From Lunularia cruciata (Eukaryota; Streptophyta; Marchantiopsida; Lunulariales; Lunulariaceae): a stretch of DNA of 64,000 nucleotides. The stretch covers positions 11,413,001 to 11,477,000 of the forward strand of contig OX419758.1 in the NCBI GenBank assembly GCA_948567375.1. Direction: 5' to 3'. The translations under genes were made by a program, and so were the position numbers. Numbering within the stretch: the stretch's first letter is position 1; each line of letters begins with the position of its first letter. The notes under the pieces were generated by a model. It saw only the letters and a list, made by a program, of their open reading frames with translations, was not told where the DNA came from and did not search any database. Below are positions 1 through 11,988 of this stretch, piece by piece.

Positions 1-1373
1 TTCTCCATCAAGGAGGGCCTTCTATTCCATGAGGATTGGATCTATGTTCCAACTAAAGGTGATCTTCAACTTGTGCACCTTCAAGAAGCCCATGATTTAC
101 CCATAGTTGGTCACATGGGTGTGTATAAGACCTTGGGTACCCTCCAATGCCGATAGTGGTGCCCAACATGATGCAAGATGTTCAAGAATTTGTCCAATCA
201 CGTGAGAGTTGCCAACGCAACAAGGCCAACAACCAAAAGCCAAGTGGACTCCTTCAACCACTTGCCATTCCATCTGCTTGATGGGAGCATGTGAGCTTGG
301 ATCTCATCATATCCTTGCCCAAGACAAAGCAAGGACACACAACAATCATGGTGTTTGTGGATAAGCTTAGTAAGCAAATCCACTTAGCACCAACCTATGA
401 GACCATGGATGCTCTAACCTTAGTGCAAATCTACTTCGAAAATGTCTTCAAGCATCATAGGATGCCACATGTACACATCTTTGACCGCAATCCTTGATTT
501 ACCGAGAAGTTTTGGCAAGCACTCTTCCAAATACTCGGCACTAAGCTTGCTTTGTCCACAACCTATCATCCTAAAACTAATGGACAAACCAAATGTGCAA
601 ATCGTACATTGGGAGATATGTTGTGTTCCTTCGTCAATGGCTACCATACCAATTGAGATGAATGTCTTGTAGTTGCAAAATTTGCCTACAACAACCAGAT
701 TTTCTCCTTTCTTTCTCAATTTTGGCCAAGATCCGCTTGTTCTAGATTCTCTTCTTGCTCCTCTTCCATCTTAGGTTCCTCAAACTTCAACATTCTTGAC
801 CACTATATTCTAATCTCTCCAACAAGCTAAGTCTCACCTCCTTGTTGCTCAAGATTGTCAAAAGCAATATACGGACCACCATCGTCGTGATCTCACCTTT
901 GAAGTTGGTGATAAAGTCATGTTATCCTCTAGTAACCTCCCTCTCCACCTTGATATCCAAGTTTGTAAACTTGCTCCTAATTGGATACGACTCTTTGATG
1001 TCACCCAAATTGTCTCTCTTGTTGCTTATTGACTTGCCTTGCCTTGTCATATGCGTATCCATCTTGTCTTTCATGTTTCCAAGTTGAAACCCTTTGTTCC
1101 TAACCTCTTTTCCTTTTCCTCTTGAGTCCAACCTCCTCCTCCTCTTGTCCTTGTCAATGATCATGAGGAGTACAAAGTTGATTGTATCCTTACGCGTTGG
1201 CATATTCAACAAGGCCGTCGACAACATACAGAGTACAAGGTCCTTTAGAAAGGGTATCCCCTTCAGATGTCTCATAGGAACTTCTTTCTCACCTCTACAA
1301 TGCACAGATGGCCATCTAGGAGTTCAAAGCTTCACTAGCAATGAGGACGTCACCAACTAGCGGTGGAGGAATA
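1..1373 (+). mobile_element. Family-C Ty3/Gypsy element, degenerate 3' part of pol
   Basis: Translation in shifting frames gives the integrase zinc-binding region (reading HLQEAHDLPIVGHMG near 80-125), the integrase core (SLDLIISLPKTKQGH near 295-340, then VFVDKLSKQIHLAPTYET) and a C-terminal chromodomain-like tail near 1190-1290 (EYKVL then KGYPL). Stops and frameshifts occur throughout, so it is a dead copy. The element enters from beyond the window's left edge and runs into its 3' LTR at 1374 after a purine-rich tract (about 1360-1373). The same coding order is seen on the minus strand at 43880-49292, a fuller copy of the same family. Known of the family: integrases with a chromodomain mark the chromovirus branch of Ty3/Gypsy. 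Confidence 0.85.
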
Positions 1374-1799
1374 TGTAACAATATGGAGTTTAGCGACAAA
1401 GTTAGTAGGGCTAACAAAGTAGCAAATAAGACAAATTAGCATAGAATATTTGGGAAGTATCTAGGAAGCTTCTTGGGAAGCTTCCCAACTAGCTTAGCTT
1501 GCATCTCAAGTAAGTAGCTTCTAGAAGGAAGCTCTCGGAAGCTTCTGGCTAGCTTAGCGTGCATAACAAGTAGACGGTTTCTAGAAGGAAGCTTCTTGAG
1601 AAACTTCCTGGTTAACTTGGCTTGCACTCTAAGAAAGCGGCTCAAGGAAGCTTCTTGAGAAGCTTTTCAAGGACCTTGTATACTACCTATAAATACCAAA
1701 TCCAAAGCTCATGCTAGGCATTTGGAGTTTTCCCTCATTCCAACATCCCAATGTGAGCTTCCATTCTCTTATTTCTCTCCTTGGTCTTGGTCTTTTACA
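1374..1799 (+). repeat. Family-C 3' LTR
   Basis: It starts TGTAACAATATGG and ends CTTTTACA, and sits directly after a purine-rich tract as a 3' LTR should. It contains several copies of a GAAGCTTC-rich motif and a TATA-like CTATAAATACC near 1686. The same LTR appears in reverse at 43880-44257 and 48879-49292. It abuts a family-A fragment at 1800. Confidence 0.85.
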
Positions 1800-1989
1800 A
1801 ATTATTCTTGAATCAGATTTTCCACTACTCCCATGGAATGTTGTCCCTTGTAAGGCTTGATGTCTTTTCCATTCATAGTAACAATGTGGCTTGGTTGTTG
1901 ATTAGAATTGGTGTCATTGGCATGCATAACTCTCTAGGTACTTTGATTACTGGTGTTGGTTCTTGAGATGGCTCTCCCTTTTGCATTAT

Positions 1990-2777
1990 TGTAATACCAA
2001 GAGCTAGCCATATAATCTAGATGTGAAATTTGGTTTGGTAACATTTAGAATGATGTTAGACATGATGGTGAAAATAGATCAGATAGAAATATCACCAAAA
2101 GAGTACTTCTACTAATAGGGTAGAAACTTGAAAGACTACAGAAACTTGAAAGACTTGAAAGACTTGAAAACCTTAGGACCAATAGCTAGGCATATGATTT
2201 AAAGGTGAGAATTGATTTGGTAACATCTAGAAGGATGTTATACATGATGGACTAAATATATCAGACAGAGGTTTCACCAAAAGGAGACTTCTACAAATAG
2301 AGTAGGAACCGAAATATGCCTCAAATCTTTGACGGCAATTTTGGAGGCCTAAACGGATGAATTAAGCCTCAAAAATGTGCACTTTCACCTCCCCCCACCT
2401 AATGAAGGATAGAATGGCCTTCCCTCCCCCCTTGGTTTGTCTCATTGAGAGCTTTCCAACAGTATCTCACCCACTTGATTATGAGATTCCTACAAGAAGA
2501 TTCCCTAAAAGATCCTCTTTGGTCAAAGCTTGTTTGACCAACCAGATAGGACAGGACCAACATGTCACCCATCCAAGTAAGTAATCCAAGGGTGGAGCTT
2601 GCTGACATGTCACCTATCTGTGTGCCTAATCCTATGGTGGAGCTTCCATGGAGGAGATCACCTTTGTCTATATAATAAAAAGAAGGTGCTCCTTTGGGGC
2701 ATCGGAGGTTTGAGTGTGCAATTGTGTGTTTCTCATGGTGTGTTTTTATTCATGTCTCCTATCCTTGGATTATTACA
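1990..2777 (+). repeat. Solo LTR, family A, with 5-bp target duplication
   Basis: It begins TGTAATACCAAGAGC and ends ATTATTACA. The five bases on each side, ATTAT at 1985-1989 and ATTAT at 2778-2782, are identical. The flanks are continuous minus-strand gag of another A element, so this is a solo LTR left by recombination between the two LTRs of an inserted copy. A short direct repeat of GAAAGACTTGAAA units near 2130-2170 makes it longer than its sister LTRs. Confidence 0.88.
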
Positions 2778-3491
2778 ATTATTTGATCATTCTTAATAAT
2801 ACATATTTGATTTTGCAATTCCTCCATGGTCATCTTGATTTCTTGAAACTCGTTCAACATCCCCTTCATTCCTTGCATCAACTCATGCAACTACGGATCC
2901 ATGATTCCTACACATAACTAATGTTCAATTGCTACTTCCTACTTCAATAGAGGGTTAGAATGATCACTAAAGAGGGTGCACAAACTATGGGGACTACTAT
3001 TGGGACCTCAAAGGCTATCACTCATTGAAAATATTTCTCACCAAAATTGCGGACTACAAAGTCCCTAAACATCACTTTTGGTCTAACTACATAATGGATT
3101 TCTACTTGCATGTTGAAAGAGTGAGGATTCAGTACATTCATATCCATAACATCATAATAGGAATTAGACTGTCAAATCTCACTCTTTGTCATATACCACC
3201 ATAGGTAGAATCACCGGGTTTGGTGAATTCATCATATATCCATGAATTCTGCTCCAAAGTGATAAACTAAAGATACTCTCATTTGCTCAAGTTAGATATA
3301 CATAATCTTGATATGGAATGGATTCAAGAATAGGAAGCTAGGTGCAGGAAATTGTCCTCCTGGTGCTTCCATCCCATATGCTCTCTAAAACACAATCCCT
3401 AATTGCATTATGTTCTCTCCTCAAATTACTCAATTATAGTAGCTTGTGTTCTTCCAAGAGGAGTGATCCACTCTCTAGGATTAAAACATTT

Positions 3492-3503
3492 GCTCTGATA
3501 CCA
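3492..3503 (-). other. Retrotransposon primer binding site (initiator Met tRNA type)
   Basis: On the minus strand the bases read TGGTATCAGAGC, one base after the LTR end. This is the usual match to the 3' end of plant initiator methionine tRNA, used to prime minus-strand DNA synthesis. Confidence 0.8.
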
Positions 3504-3504
3504 T

Positions 3505-4105
3505 TGTAATGCTCCAAGGACAAGAGAACTCTCCAAGAGAGATACAAGAGAGAAAACACAAGTTCCACACTCAATCCTTTGATACCTCAAAGGAGCACCT
3601 TCTCTTTATTATATAGCAAAGAGGATCCCCTCAAAGGAAGCTCCACCCTTGGATCAGATACATGGATTGGTGACCTGTCAGCAAGATCCATCCTTGGATT
3701 AGTTATTTGGATGGGTGACATGTCACTCCTTGTCTTATCTAGTTGGTCAAACGGGTTTGACCAAAGGGAATATTTAGAGAATCTTCTTGTAGGGAGCTCA
3801 AAATTGCATGGGTGAGATACCATTGGAAAGCTCTCAATGAGAAAAATCATTGGGGGGAGAAGGAAAGGCTTTTTTTCCTGGTAGGGGAGGGATTCTTTCC
3901 ATTTTTTAGGCCTAATTCATCCAAAATGGCCTCCAAAATTGGCTTTGAAGTTTTCAAGCTATTTTTGGGTTGTGCCCTACTAGTAGAAGTACGCTTTTGG
4001 TGACACCTCTGTCTGATCTACCTATCCTATTTTACACAACATCCTTCTAGATATTACTAACCCAATTTTCACCTCTAGATAATATGTCTAGCTACTTGTT
4101 TTACA
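3505..4105 (-). repeat. Family-A 5' LTR (minus strand)
   Basis: In reverse it starts TGTAAAACAAGTAGC and ends GAGCATTACA, next to a primer site. It matches the other A LTRs over its length but is shorter (601 bp against about 735). The base run beyond its outer end, AATAT at 4106-4110, belongs to the chromodomain region of a plus-strand A element, the insertion target. Confidence 0.8.
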
Positions 4106-4340
4106 AATATGAAGTGGAATGTATTCTCTAGAAACATATGCGTGGTACTCACCATCCACAAGTGGACTATCTTGTAAAATGGAAAGGTTACCCACTATAT
4201 GAGGCAACTTGGGATCAAACTGCCAACTTGACACATGCACCGGTGTTGGTGCAATCTTTTGAGCAACAACTTTGCAACAAGGACGTTGCGCTTAAAAGGA
4301 GGGAGATTTGTAATACCAATAACTAGACATATGATCTAGA
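4106..4340 (+). pseudogene. Family-A chromodomain tail, purine tract and truncated 3' LTR
   Basis: The reading frame at 4138-4326 contains VDYLVKWKGYPLYEATW, a chromodomain core, and matches the end of pol in the A element at 22500-22672. A purine-rich tract (AAAAGGAGGGAGA, near 4294-4306) precedes TGTAATACC at 4309, the start of an LTR that breaks off near 4340 after only about 30 bp. The chromodomain is the C-terminal end of chromovirus integrase and is thought to steer integration to marked chromatin. Confidence 0.75.
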
Positions 4341-5870
4341 TTAGGGCAATACTACTTCCAAGGCCCTATTGTAGCAACTAGTCAATATGTCTTCCACTCC
4401 TTCATTACTTATAGAGGATTCTTGGGGGCAAAACATTAGACCTAAGCTTATAAGAGGAGAAAGATGGAGAGTTTGGATGCTTTTGAGGAGTTATATGAAT
4501 TGTCTTGCCTTCAATGTGAAAGATTTTGGGTGTTATTAAAGGATATGGTATTCAAATTGAGCTGATTAGTGATACACCAATTTTTGGATGTCCTTGTTGA
4601 TATAGTGATATGGAAAGAACCTTGATTTAAAGCTGGAGTATAGACCTTTTTGAGGTTAGTTTGGTAGAGATTTTGAGTGAAGAGTATGCTTTAGTTACAA
4701 CGATGCCAAACAAGAATGATATGCATGGCAACCTACATAGATAGGCAAATGTGTGAAGATTACCATCCTATCAACCAATAAACTAGGGTTTATCTACATG
4801 TTATGCTTACATTGTAGGAGATCTTTGATGTGATTAGGTATATAAACATCTTTATTATTTTGGATCTTTGAGCAAGATACATCAATTGCCAATCAAGAAG
4901 GAAAATAAGTCAAAGATAATATTTTAGGCTATTGGTCCTCATAGCAATGATGTATTGTATCAATGGAAGTTCTTACCATTTGGATTAAAGAATTCTCTTG
5001 TTGAGTTTTAAAGGTTCCGCTTATTCATAGGATCCTAGCGGGATTGGAGTTTTGCTTGGTGTTATATTGATGACACTTTTATCTATAGCACTATTGTAGA
5101 GGAGCATGAGAGATATTTGTTGGAGGTGCTTGAGAGATTGAGATCCCATGGACTCAAATTACATCTTTGGAAATGAAAGTTCTTCCACAAGCACACTAAG
5201 TATTTGAGTCACACTATCTATCCTAGTGGACTTGATATTCATTATAGACCAAGGTGAAAGCTATTGCAATAATTCCTTGGCTTATGAAGCAAAGTGTAAG
5301 CATTCCTTGGTTTGGCAAACTTCTACCATTGATATGCTAAAGGATTTTGTACCATTGCCAGGCCTTGACAAGGTTGGCCAAGCGTACACAAGAGTGGTGT
5401 TGTGGAGATGAGTATGAGAGAGCTTCTATAAAGCTCAAGGAGAGGTTGCCATCTTCTCATATTCTTAGGAGACTAATTGGAGAACAACCATTCCAAGCTC
5501 ATGTTGATTGGAGTACATTGGGACTTGGAGCATTGCTCACCTAACAAGATGATGAGGAGAAGGAGTTTGTGGTGGCTTATGTTAATCACTCCACAATTCA
5601 ATGGAGATGAAATATAGCTCATATGAGAGAGAGTGCTTGGTAGTAGTGTGGACAATAGCATATTTTCATTGTTATATATTTGATTAACCCCTTCACTCTC
5701 ATCATTGATCATCAACCACAAAAGTGGTTGTTAGAGTTTGACAAGCTTTTTAATTTTGCAAGAGTCTAATTTCACAATTATGCAAAAACTTGGACTGGGG
5801 ACCATGATGTTGATGGATTGAGTAGAAAATGTGCCAACCAACATGATTGTATATTCAAAATTCTCCACAC
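4341..5870 (+). pseudogene. Degenerate Ty3/Gypsy reverse transcriptase and RNase H remnant
   Basis: Broken frames still show reverse transcriptase signposts: LPFGLKN near 4974-4995, CYIDDTFIYS near 5063-5092 (the YxDD catalytic box), then an RNase H-like stretch around 5490-5560 (QAHVDWSTLGLGALLT, followed by QDDEEKEFVVAY). After about 5780 it fades into a trace of the connection region. Many stops and frameshifts show it is old. It differs from families A, B and C in its RNase H wording, so it is probably another lineage. No LTRs were found for it. Confidence 0.65.
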
Positions 5871-7600
5871 ATAAAGATATTGAGAATAACTTCAATTCCA
5901 TCAAATTTTATGCAACACCTCCTTTTGTACTTATTTTTTATTTAAGTAAATTTTTATGGTAGCACTTATATATTTTATGGTTTTGCTACTAAATTTTGTA
6001 ACAAATAAATTGGAACATTGTTTTATCTATCTTCTCATTAAATCTTAGAAGCACAAATATATTTTTATAGAAAAAAATATCAAGATCTTTATTTTATTTT
6101 TGTGAGAGTGGTTGATATTTATGTTAAAAAAATACTCCATGTATTTTTTAAATTTTTATTTAAGTGTTTCTAGATAAATATTTTTAATATTATATTCAAT
6201 CAACTACAATAAGGATGAAAAGATTACCTCTTACTCAAGAATAGTAATAAGAAAACTGGTCAAAGACTTACTATTACTCTCATTAATTTGGTCCATTAGT
6301 AACTTTTTGAATATTATGTGATTCATTATTTTCAATAAAAATAAAATTTTATAATGATTAAAGTAAATTTAAATCATTTTTTATCAATCTATATTTAAGC
6401 AATGATCTAACAAAAAATACACTATAATTATACTCTAGAACATCTATTTAGAAAGAATTAAAAAGGTTTGGATAGACAAAGATACTATACACTCATGATA
6501 CAAGAGGAGTAAGAAGCTTTTTAAAAGAATTTTTGTTTTTTCTGATTGAAGATTTCTTGAGGAGAAGAAAAAGTGAAAGAGAAAAGAAGAATAGAGTAAA
6601 TAAGTCTTAAAGTATGGATGAGAAGTTGCATGTTATAACAAAAGATAAAGAATATAAATACTGACAATACCTATAAAAAAGAAAAAGAAAAAATGATGAA
6701 AGTTGCATTAAATAACAAAGGAAAGAAGAGAAGAGAGAAAATATGACCAAAAGCACTTATTTGCAAGTTGAGCAAATGATTTATAAAGTGCTAGATCTAA
6801 CAATCAATTGTTGTGAAGGGAACAATATTGTATTTACACAAAAGAAGAAAGTGAAGAAAAAATACTACATGACATCTTGCTATTATGTCTATGCAGCGTA
6901 TCTACCATGTGTCAAACTTTCCAAAATATTCATATCTAACATGAATATATTTATTAACTAAGAAAGGAAAAATGAATATAAAAAGATTTAAACCCAATCA
7001 AATAGAAGCTCTAAAACGACCCACAAGCTTCAGCAAAAAGATGGAGAAGGTTGAAGTATTATGCTGCAAATTGCTTGAAAGGAAGAAAATAAAAGAACTC
7101 AAAGTATGGAAAATAATTTCTTTAAAATATTGTAGAATAATGCAAAAAGAAGCAGAGAAAGAAAATTATACTAGAATAAAGGAAGAAAGAGAATTCTATT
7201 GAATTAAAGTGAGGTATTATCGACTTAAAGATATATCAAAAAGAATGTTCAATCATGGAGATAGTTAAAGATCTCATGCATTTGTATATTTTGTCAAAAT
7301 ATTGTGTTTGGCACAACTCTCAAATTTCCTAGTTTGGCTTGCTTGCTATGCATTCAAAATCCCTAGATTTATCTTCTTGCCAAAACAGATAAGGTCATAA
7401 AATTAGTTTGTGTGAAGCTCTTGCATGTTTGACATAATGTAAAGTGATTGTTTGGAGATTTAATAATTCAAGAATTTGTTCAATGACCGTTTGAAACACT
7501 CAACTTACCTCAAAAGATCTTGGTGCTTCTCTCCGACAATAAAATCTCTTTTAGTTATAGTGTATCTTTGGTATAGTTATAGTGTATCTTTGTTTTGGTT
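5871..7600. other. AT-rich intergenic stretch, no gene seen
   Basis: Rich in A/T with purine-heavy runs (about 6540-7200). Two short open frames (6743-6961 and 6972-7202) are lysine-rich by composition only and I do not call them genes. A 22-bp direct repeat (unit at 7552-7573, repeated from 7574) lies immediately before the family-A 5' LTR. Confidence 0.5.
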
Positions 7601-8336
7601 TGTAATACCAAGAGCTAGCCATATGATCTAGATATGAAATTTGGTTTGGTAACATCTAGAATGATGTTATACATGATGATAAAAATAGATCATATAGAAG
7701 TATCACCAAAAGAGTACTTCTACTAATAGAGCAGAAACCAGAATAGACTTGAGAACCTTAGAATCAATAGCTAGACCTATGATTTAAAGGTGAGAATTGG
7801 TTTGGTAACATCTGGAAGGATGTTACACATGATGGACTAAAATTATCAGAAAGAGATATCACCAAAAGGGGACTTCTACTAACAGAGTATGAACCAAAAT
7901 ATGCCTGAAATCTTTGAAGGCAATTTTGGAGGTCTAAATGGATGAATTAGGCCTAAAAAATGTGCAATTGCCCCCTCCCAACATAGGAAAGATTGCACTT
8001 CCCTCCCCGTAGTTTGTCTCATTGAGAGCTTTCCAATGGTACCTTATCATGTGATTCTAAGACTCATATAGGAAGATTCCCTAAAAGATTCCCTCCAGTC
8101 AAAGCTTGTTTGACCAACTAGATAGGACCTAGACCGACATGGCACCCATCCAAGTAAGTAATCCAAGGGTGGAGCTTGCTGATATGTCACCTATTTGTGT
8201 GCTTAATCCTATGGTGAAGCTTCCTTGGAGGAGATCTTCTTTGTCTATATAATAAAGAGAAAGTGCTCCTTTGGGGCACCGGATGTTGTGTGTGTAATTT
8301 GTGTTTTCTCTCTTCTCTTGTCCTTAGAGTATAAAA
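7601..8336 (+). repeat. Family-A 5' LTR
   Basis: Begins TGTAATACCAAGAGC; its end has decayed from the family's ATTACA to ATAAAA just before the primer site. Aligns along its length with 22686-23417, 1990-2777 and 24176-24849. Confidence 0.85.
8246..8256 (+). promoter_or_regulatory. TATA box of family-A LTR
   Basis: TATATAATAAA is conserved in all plus-strand A LTRs (also near 2670, 23327 and 24757), about 80 bp before the LTR end. It probably sets the start of the element's RNA; inferred from position and consensus only. Confidence 0.5.
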
Positions 8337-8337
8337 A

Positions 8338-8349
8338 TGGTATCAAAGC
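8338..8349 (+). other. Primer binding site of the family-A element
   Basis: TGGTATCAAAGC follows the 5' LTR by one base. It differs at one base from the canonical initiator Met tRNA complement TGGTATCAGAGC, which is intact in the minus-strand copy at 3492-3503. Confidence 0.75.
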
Positions 8350-8936
8350 AGGTGTCTTAGTCCAAGAGAGTGGATCACCCCTCTTGGAAGAGCACAAACT
8401 ATTGAAATTGAGTAATTTGAGGTGGAGAACATAGAGTAATTGCTAGACTTAGGAAGGACTTTAGAGAGCGGACGGGATGGATACACCGGGAGGACAATTT
8501 CCCACACCTAGCTTTCCATTCCCAAATCCATTCCACATCAAGGTTTTGTACATCCAACATGAGCAAATGAGGGTATTGTTAGTTTATCACTTTGGCACAA
8601 AATTCATGGATAGTGTGATGAACTCACCAAACCCGATGATTCTACCTATGGTGATATATGACAAAGAGTGGGATTTGAAAATCTACATTCTATTATGATA
8701 ATATGGATGTGAATGTCCCAAATCCTCTCCCTTTCAACACTCAAGTAGAAATCAGTTATGTAGTGAGACCAAAAGTGATGTTTAGAGATTTTGTGCTTAG
8801 GAATTTTGGCAAGGAGTATTATCAATGAGTGATAGCTTTTGAGGTCTCAATGATATTTTTGATAGTTCATGCGCCTTCTAGAGTGATCATATTGACTCTA
8901 TATTGAAGTAGACATTAGCAATTGAGTGTTGCAGGA

Positions 8937-10056
8937 ACAATGGATCTGCAATTGCAAGAGCTGGTGCAAGGAATGCAAGGGATGTTGAATGAATTTTGAG
9001 AAAGTAAGATGACCATGGAGACATTACAAAGTCAAGTGCAAATCCTTAGGAACAATCAATCCATGCAAGAAGAAGAGCCATCTCAAAACCCAGTACCTAC
9101 AACTGAAGTACTTGGAGAGGCATCTATGCCTACGAATCCTATCAACAATGAAGCTACATTGCTACTCTGGATGAAGAAGATCTGCAACATCAAGCCTTAC
9201 AAGGGGCAACATATGATGGGAGTAGTGGAAAGTTGGATCTCGAGAGTGAATCAATATTTTTGATTGTCCTTAATAGAGATCACGGAGCATGCTGCATGCA
9301 TGTTTGCATTTGGGTACTTGACCAATAAAGTCCTCACATGGTATGATTCTTGGGAATGATCCATGTTGGCAGAGAGAAGGGAGGTCACGTGGAAAACAAT
9401 GCAAGAAGGATTGTTGAGAATTTCCAATCGGTGGATTCTATGCAAATGGCTCAAACCTGACTATGGGGATTGAGATAGAAGAATAGCATATAAGAGTATG
9501 TGGAGGTATTTTTGGATCTACAAGTTGCAATAACCAACATGAGTCCAGTAGAGGCTCTCAACAATTTCAAATGAGGGTTAAAGGAGTGGATTTGCCAAGA
9601 AGTCATGGTGCAAATCCTCGCACTTTATTTGAAGCCATTGCTTGTGCGTAGAGAATAGTAGGAGCATTAGGTGGAGGTGAAGGAGTAGTTCCACCCCAAC
9701 ATTATTGGGCAGAAATGCCACACATGGGTGGACCAATACCGATGGAATTGTGCAACCTTCAATTTTGAGATCTAGGAGTACAATTGCTTCAAGGGGAGTG
9801 TGGACGGGTAGAAGAAAGAAGAGATGGAGACACACGAGGAGAGGGAACTCAAGGAGAACAACGCTGTTATTACAATTGTGACTATATTGGGCACATATCT
9901 ACCAATTTTTGTACTCGTTTCTCTAGAGACCCTCGGCCTTCATACAAGCAATCTTTGAAAAAAATGGAGAGGCGCATTGAAGAGGAGGAGGTGGAAATCA
10001 CTTTAGAAAACAAAGATTGCCAGAAAATGTACCTCGTGGCCTTATTGGCTCAATAA
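8937..10056 (+). pseudogene. Family-A gag (nucleocapsid precursor), broken
   Basis: Translation starts near ATG 8940 (MDLQLQELVQGMQGML), then passes through stops and frame changes. A piece at 9009-9263 ends in MMGVVESWISRVNQYF, resembling the start of the retrotransposon gag domain. A later frame (9784-10056) carries a zinc knuckle reading CYYNCDYIGHISTNFC near 9863-9910; its spacing is CX3C-X4-H-X5-C instead of CX2C-X4-H-X4-C, so metal binding is doubtful. Gag would form the virus-like particle in the cytoplasm. Confidence 0.7.
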
Positions 10057-10079
10057 GGAAGAAGAGAAGAAAGGGAAGG

Positions 10080-10497
10080 AAGAAGACTAATGCACAAAGA
10101 TCCCAAAAGGCAACCTCACAATTGATTGTTGTAAATGGAGTCCTAGAAGACAATCAAGTGAGAGTATTAATTGATCCGTGAGCAATAGAGAATTTCTTAT
10201 CTCACTCTATTGCAATAAGATTAGGAATGGATCTAGAGAGAGATAGGAGTGAAGAAGTGGAGTTGCCTAACGGGCAAACAAAGAGGGTTGAATCATTACC
10301 TAGACGGATAACACTCTCTGTAGGAGAATATCAGGAAGTAATTGAGTGGCAAGTGATACAATTAGCTCGTTATGATGCAATCTTAAGTATGCCATGGATG
10401 GAGCATTACAACCCTATGGTAGATTGGAGGAAGAAAGTAGTGAGAACCCACCAATGGTCAATCATTGGGGTTAAAGAAAAATCACCCAGGTAGGATT
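10080..10497 (+). pseudogene. Family-A aspartic protease, broken
   Basis: The frame shows a retropepsin-like layout: VNGVLEDNQVRVLID followed by FLSHSIAIRLGM, and later the flap and second half (YDAILSMPWMEHYNPMVDW). At the active site the expected D-S/T-G is replaced by D-P-stop near 10170, so it is inactive. It is cut at 10497 by the solo B LTR; reading resumes at 11222. Confidence 0.7.
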
Positions 10498-11221
10498 TGT
10501 AACACCCATTTGTGCATGTGTGTGGTATTGTGATATTTAGCTTGGTATTACAAGTACTTGAGAGATATTATTTATATAGAGATAAAGGATGGTTCTACAT
10601 TAGTCATGATTAGCTAAAGTTAGTCATAGCTAAGATAGTGGGGACCTTAATTTAGAGGAAGTGGAAAATATGAGCATCACTATTTTGGATTCTAGTGTGT
10701 TGACTTGGTATTATTCCTAGGTGTTTGGCTTTGAGGAAAGAGTTGAGAACTCTTGGGCTCACAAGCCTTTTTGTTTTAGATTCTTCTATAGTCCAAGGAT
10801 AGCCCATATGAAGGAATCCTTGACTTAGTGGTTGGGTCAAGATAATACCACATGCTTAGGGGAATATGCCCATGTGAATGGCTATTCCTTTCTACTTTTT
10901 GACTTTACTTGGCTTTTAGTCTAGTAACTTGAGTTACTACAGTAATTAGTAACTTTGGTACGTAACTATTTCACAAGTATATAAACAAGGAGTGAAGAGA
11001 TACTCAACATCCTTTCATTTGCAACTATCTCTCTCTCATTGAGTTCTCTAGTGAGCAATGTCTTGAGTCTTGGAGTGTTAGCCTTAGAGGAGTATGATGG
11101 AGTTGGGGTTCCTTGCCTTCTTAGTCCATGGTGCGCTACCATAATAACCTTCTAAGTCCATGGTGCGCTACCATAATAGCCATCAGAGGTTCATCTTGAG
11201 TGAGAGATAGGCCGGCTCACA
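10498..11221 (+). repeat. Solo LTR, family B (first copy)
   Basis: Starts TGTAACACCCATTTG and ends GGCCGGCTCACA; 724 bp. The four bases before it (GATT, 10494-10497) and after it (GATC, 11222-11225) match at three of four positions. It carries an extra tandem copy of an AGTCCATGGTGCGCTACC segment near 11120-11180 that is single in the other B LTRs. Confidence 0.85.
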
Positions 11222-11647
11222 GATCTGCCTCTTTATGTCATAGGGACGGCAATTGTCTATAAGATCGATAGATGTTTCATGGGTCTAATAAGAGAAGTCC
11301 AAAGTGCACAACTCGATGGACAAGTTCTTGAGAAATTGAAGGCTATGGTGGATGAATTTCAAGATGTCTTTCTTGATGATCCACCCTTAAGATTACCACC
11401 AAAAAGGAGAGTAGATCATAAAATTGAGACACACCCGAGGAAGACATCTCCTTGTAAGGCCCCATATCGCCTATCACCCCATGAGTTGGAGGAGTATAAG
11501 ACTCAAATTGAGGAGATGCTGCAAAAGGGGTTCATCCAACCTAGCATATCACCATATGGGGCTCTTGTCTTGTTTGTGAAGAAGAAGGATGGTACAATGC
11601 GCATGTGTATTGACTATCAAGGTCCCAATCAACAAAAAGTGAAGAAC
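11222..11647 (+). pseudogene. Family-A reverse transcriptase, N-terminal part
   Basis: The open frame at 11279-11647 shows the polymerase start: a linker ([20 protein letters not shown]), then [40 protein letters not shown] and IDYQGPNQ. It stops at the B insertion after VKN. The same protein resumes with NKYPLPCRDDLFDQL at 20146. The four-base GAAC duplication at 11644-11647 and 20146-20149 accounts for the repeated residue. Confidence 0.85.
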
Positions 11648-11988
11648 TGTAACACCCATTTGTGCATGTGTGTGGTATTGTGATATTTAGCTTGGTATTA
11701 CAAGTACTTAAGAGATATTATTTATATAGAGATAAAGGATGGTTCTATATTAGTCATGGTTAGCTAAAGTTAGTCATAGCTAAGATAGATGGGACCTTAC
11801 TTTAGAGGAAGTAGAAAAGATGAGCACCACTATTTTGGATTTTAGTGTGTTGACTTGGTATTATTCCTAGGTGTTTGGCTTTGAGGAAAGAGTTGAGAGC
11901 TCTTGGGCCCGCAAGCCTTTTTGTTTTGGATTCTTCTTTAGTCCAAGGATAGCCCATGTGAAGGAATCCTTGACTTAGTGGTTGGGTC

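Larger units (their letters stand above)
1800..4105 (-). mobile_element. Family-A Ty3/Gypsy fragment: 5' LTR, primer site, gag
   Basis: Read on the minus strand, this is an LTR (4105-3505), a primer binding site reading TGGTATCAGAGC (3503-3492), a leader, and a gag segment that matches the leader and gag of the plus-strand A element at 8338-9260. The gag continues across the plus-strand solo LTR at 1990-2777: the piece at 1800-1989 matches the A gag further along. The fragment stops at 1800 where the family-C LTR begins, so its 3' half is lost or lies to the left. Gag is broken by stops. Confidence 0.8.

Noticed and set aside
1440-1680. CRISPR-like array: recurring GAAGCTTC/AAGCTTCT words at semi-regular spacing
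   Set aside because: The words are diverged, spacing varies, and they belong to the family-C LTR (seen again at 43990-44170 and 49010-49200).
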